64,000 nt of DNA, from positions 472,002-536,001 of the forward strand of contig NW_023365716.1 of NCBI RefSeq assembly GCF_000003815.2, in the 5' to 3' direction. The DNA is from Branchiostoma floridae. Its lineage: Eukaryota; Chordata; Leptocardii; Amphioxiformes; Branchiostomatidae. Shown one piece after another: positions 60,585 through 64,000 of this stretch; position 1 is the first letter of the stretch, and the number at the start of each line of letters is the position of its first letter. The notes below the pieces were generated by a model. That model was not told the origin of the DNA and did no database searches. It saw nothing but the letters and a program-made list of their open reading frames with translations. The translations under genes and the position numbers were made by a program.

Positions 60585-62435
60585 TGGTACCCACAGTGTA
60601 CAGAACACCCCACCGCTCTGAGATAAGAGTTATGTCAGGGCGAGGGTACTCGCAGTATACAGAACACACCACCGCCCTGAGATAAGAGTTATCCCTGGGC
60701 GGTGGTACCCACAGTGTACAGAACACCACACCGCCCTGAGATAAGAGTTATCCCAGGGCGAGGGTACCCACAGTGTACAGAACACCACACCGCCCTGAGA
60801 TAAGAGTTATCCCAGGGCGAGGGTACCCACAGTGTACAGAACACCACACCGCCCTGAGATAAGAGTTATCCCAGGGCGAGGGTACCCACAGTGTACAGAA
60901 CACCTCACTGCCCTGAGATAAGAGTTATGTCAGGATGAGGGCACCCAAAGGGTATAGAACACCTCACCGCCCTGAGATAAGAGTTATGTCAGGATGAGGG
61001 CACCCAAAGGGTATAGAACACCTCACCGCCCTGAGATAAGAGTTATCCCAGGGCGAGGGTACCCACAGTGTACAGAACACCACACCGCCCTGAGATAAGA
61101 GTTATCCCAGGGCGAGGGTACCCACAGTGTACAGAACACCACACCGCCCTGAGATAAGAGTTATCCCAGGGCGAGGGTACCCACAGTGTACAGAACACCA
61201 CACCGCCCTGAGATAAGAGTTATCCCAGGGCGAGGGTACCCACAGTGTACAGAACACCACACCGCCCTGAGATAAGAGTTATCCCAGGGCGAGGGTACCC
61301 ACAGTGTACAGAACACCACACCGCCCTGAGATAAGAGTTATCCCAGGGCGAGGGTACCCACAGTGTACAGAACACCACACCGCCCTGAGATAAGAGTTAT
61401 CCCAGGGCGAGGGTACCCACAGTGTACAGAACACCACACCGCCCTGAGATAAGAGTTATCCCAGGGCGAGGGTACCCACAGTGTACAGAACACCACACCG
61501 CCCTGAGATAAGAGTTATCCCAGGGCGAGGGTACCCACAGTGTACAGAACACCACACCGCCCTGAGATAAGAGTTATCCCAGGGCGAGGGTACCCACAGT
61601 GTACAGAACACCACACCGCCCCTGAGATAAGAGTTATCCCAGGGCGAGGGTACCCACAGTGTACAGAACACCTCACTGCCCTGAGATAAGAGTTATGTCA
61701 GGATGGGGGCACCCAAAGGGTATAGAACACCTCACCGCCCTGAGATAAGAGTTATCCCAGCCCGGACGTTCGCAAAGGGTATAGAACACCTCACCGCCCT
61801 GAGATAAGAGTTATCCCAGGGCGAGGGTACCCACAGTGTACAGAACACCACACCGCCCTGAGATAAGAGTTATCCCAGGGCGAGGGTACCCACAGTGTAC
61901 AGAACACCACACCGCCCTGAGATAAGAGTTATCCCAGGGCGAGGGTACCCACAGTGTACAGAACACCACACCGCCCTGAGATAAGAGTTATCCCAGGGCG
62001 AGGGTACCCACAGTGTACAGAACACCACACTGCCCTGAGATAAGAGTTATCCCAGGGCGAGGGTACCCACAGTGTACAGAACACCACACCGCCCTGAGAT
62101 AAGAGTTATCCCAGGGCGAGGGTACCCACAGTGTACAGAACACCACACCGCCCTGAGATAAGAGTTATCCCAGGGCGAGGGTACCCACAGTGTACAGAAC
62201 ACCACACCGCCCTGAGATAAGAGTTATCCCAGGGCGAGGGTACCCACAGTGTACAGAACACCACACCGCCCTGAGATAAGAGTTATCCCAGGGCGAGGGT
62301 ACCGGGGCGAGTTATCCCAGGGCGAGGGTACCCACAGTGTACAGAACACCTCACTGCCCTGAGATAAGAGTTATGTCAGGATGGGGGCACCCAAAGGGTA
62401 TAGAACACGTCCTTACCGCCCTGAGATAATAGTAT
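60585..62435. repeat. 59-bp minisatellite, about 31 units
   Basis: Unit contains AGGGCGAGGGTACCCACAGT, GTACAGAACACCACACCG and CCCTGAGATAAGAGTTATCC. Most units are nearly identical. A variant (CTGCC, TTATGTCAGGATG, CACCCAAAGGGTATAG) recurs near 60.93, 61.68 and 62.37 kb, hinting at higher-order copying. Each unit holds an imperfect hairpin, CGCCCTG-A-GATAA / TTATC-C-CAGGGCG, around a 3-base loop. 59 is not a multiple of 3, so open frames across it are meaningless. Confidence 0.95.
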
Positions 62436-62934
62436 TGGGGACAGAGCATAAAAGTTGAACACAGTCATCATTACCAGTCGACTAGCTTTTTAGGCCTTGA
62501 GTGACATTGTAGGTGTAGTTCATTCATGAATGAGTCTCTATTAATAAGTATTTTACCATGATTGTTTACCATACTTAGAATTATATAACGGGCCCCTTAT
62601 ATATTTATGAAGAAAAATGCTTCAGTTAAAACTCAAGACAGTTCACAATCACAGATCTTATGTATTTATATGCTACACAGTTTGTGATAAATAACAAAGG
62701 TCACAGCTTTTAGTTAAAACAACTCTAAAATCTACAGTGAAAAATCCAAAAGATAACAGGTCAATCTTTAAACAGATGCTGTAAAGCAAACTTGAATCTA
62801 ACCAAGGAAGGAAGGCCTTATAAGCTTTACACATTGTGTCACAAATGTCCCTCATGATCTTCATGCTGTATTGGGTCCTAAAAGGTCAACTTCTGACCTC
62901 AGGGTCAACATCCTAAAGGCCACAGAAATACAAC
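62436..62934. other. Spacer, no gene recognised
   Basis: AT-rich sequence without coding signal between the minisatellite and the GC-richer candidate promoter. Confidence 0.55.
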
Positions 62935-63250
62935 GATCTGATTGGACCGTCGGAAACGCATGCGCACCATGCGGGCGCGGGACAATTACAAAAAGTCGTT
63001 ACGAGATATGAGATCAGACATGACTACGGGGTTTTACGTATCGCTTTCTACGCTACAAATGGCACAAGGAGTCTGCTATGGTCGGTCAGCAATTTGGGAG
63101 AGGCTTGTGAGTGTAGGGGGAATATGGTGTAAGCTCAAACGAACGGAAAATTATCGTGAATGATGTTTTAGTTGTACGTTTGGCGGCCGCCCCCCTCCCA
63201 CCCTGGGCGGCGCACCCTCCCCGCAGGATCCAACGTGTACTTCGGTGAGT
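62935..63250 (+). promoter_or_regulatory. Possible TATA-less promoter and first exon
   Basis: An inverted CCAAT box (TGATTGG, 62939-62945) is followed by a CpG-rich NRF1-like ACGCATGCGCACCATGCGGG, a local rise in GC, a CpG-rich block (GGCGGCCGCC near 63183) and a good donor CTTCG/GTGAGT at about 63245. This combination fits a housekeeping-type + strand (or bidirectional) promoter. A 73-codon frame from 62942 shows no known domain. Confidence 0.35.
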
Positions 63251-63842
63251 AAAAAATATATAGACTGTGCTTGCCTTTCAGTGTGCTTCGTTTTTTAAGC
63301 AAAAAGTAGGTTCGCTTTTGCTTTTCCCACTTGTTTTGTTATTGACATGTAATCGTTAGAAACAAATTTGTCTCCAACTAACCTGTATTGGACAACAGGC
63401 ATATTTTAGTATCTGGTTTTATGATACAAAACAGCAACAGCACTTGATGGGTGAATAATTGTGCGTTGATAAGAGAATTAATTTGTAGTCACATACATAC
63501 TGTTAAACTTGAAACCAGTAGGATTAAATTAATGCTTCCAAATGATTATTTATATTTTATAGATTATACTAGTACTATATACATATTTAAATATATTTAT
63601 TCATGTATTCGTTCAAATCATGGCTGGCATCACACAGCCAAGGCTGTCGATCTAGTTGTGACTATTATTATCAAGGGCTAACCTTTAACAATTTGAACAC
63701 TGTTCAGTAACTGACAGTTGTTTGGTCACTGATTTGATGACTATTATATTTAAGGTATGGATTTAAGTCACGGTGTGTATGTATTAAATTCAGGGATGGC
63801 TGGATCTGATTGTGTCATTATTTCCCTTTTTATATGCGTCCA

Positions 63843-63970
63843 GTACAGCTGCAGTAGATACCTCCTTCAGACATGCAGCACAAGTTGTGAGGGTGGATAG
63901 CCAGAAGTAAAGCAAGCATCAGCCAGAAGTTTAGCTGCTGAGTACTTCAATGCTGCTACACACTCCATAG
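63843..63970 (+). other. Possible untranslated internal exon at the right edge
   Basis: Bordered by an acceptor-like TTTTTATATGCGTCCAG and a donor CCATAG/GTAAGC. All three frames contain stops, so if real it is untranslated and would belong to a gene continuing beyond the window, perhaps starting at the 62.9-kb promoter. Confidence 0.25.
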
Positions 63971-64000
63971 GTAAGCCTCAAAACTACAGTCCTGCATGAC

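Noticed and set aside
60535-62435. Open frames and CRISPR-like regularity in the 59-bp array
   Set aside because: The unit is not a multiple of 3 and has no constant-repeat/variable-spacer structure; it is a eukaryotic minisatellite.

Overview
The window reads as nuclear DNA of a chordate-grade invertebrate, most likely a lancelet (Branchiostoma or a relative). This is inference: it has intron-rich genes with GT-AG splice sites, a membrane-spanning 4-domain (MS4A/CD20-like) family next to ankyrin-ROC-COR proteins that end in CARD or Death domains, and very dense small transposons. There are two assembly gaps (9918-10017 and 35433-36001).

The layout is a tandemly duplicated, tail-to-tail gene pair. 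Unit 1: an MS4A-like four-TM gene (A1, + strand, 1716-4817) faces an ankyrin-ROC-COR gene (B1, - strand, 16894-6621) with an orphaned CARD exon beyond its stop (6286-6015). Unit 2: paralogue A2 (+, 32261-36561) faces B2 (-, 50140-37911), which is intact and encodes a cap, 8 ankyrin repeats, a ROC GTPase, COR and CARD (949 aa). Unit 3 is partial. B3 (-, 59751-56039) has the same COR exons, but these splice to a linker exon, a Death-domain exon and a FAM111-like trypsin-fold protease exon with a complete His/Asp/Ser triad. Its 5' part stops exactly at an exon edge and is followed by minisatellites (60342-62435).

The most interesting point is that one COR exon, ending in a phase-1 intron, has been joined to two different death-fold outputs: CARD in B2 and Death plus protease in B3. 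Together with a composite kappa-B/CRE motif upstream of B1, this suggests a diversifying family of innate-immune or cell-death sensors built on a DAPK-like ANK-ROC-COR chassis. The ankyrin arrays grow by whole exons: each 33-residue repeat is one 99-nt phase-0 exon inside a roughly 0.7-1.1 kb tandem unit, and most units also carry a decayed half-ankyrin exon.

Between the units lie 17.4-28 kb (amplified copies of a promoter-like module, piggyBac-type and fold-back MITEs, a GGAT microsatellite), 29.5-30.7 kb (an odd internally repetitive element) and 50.2-55.2 kb (two mariner-derived elements, a tRNA-type SINE and a 1.16-kb inverted-repeat element). The right edge may hold a TATA-less promoter and untranslated exon of another + strand gene. 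All gene models were built by hand from reading frame, splice sites and comparison between copies. No database search was possible, so family names rest on recognised motifs.
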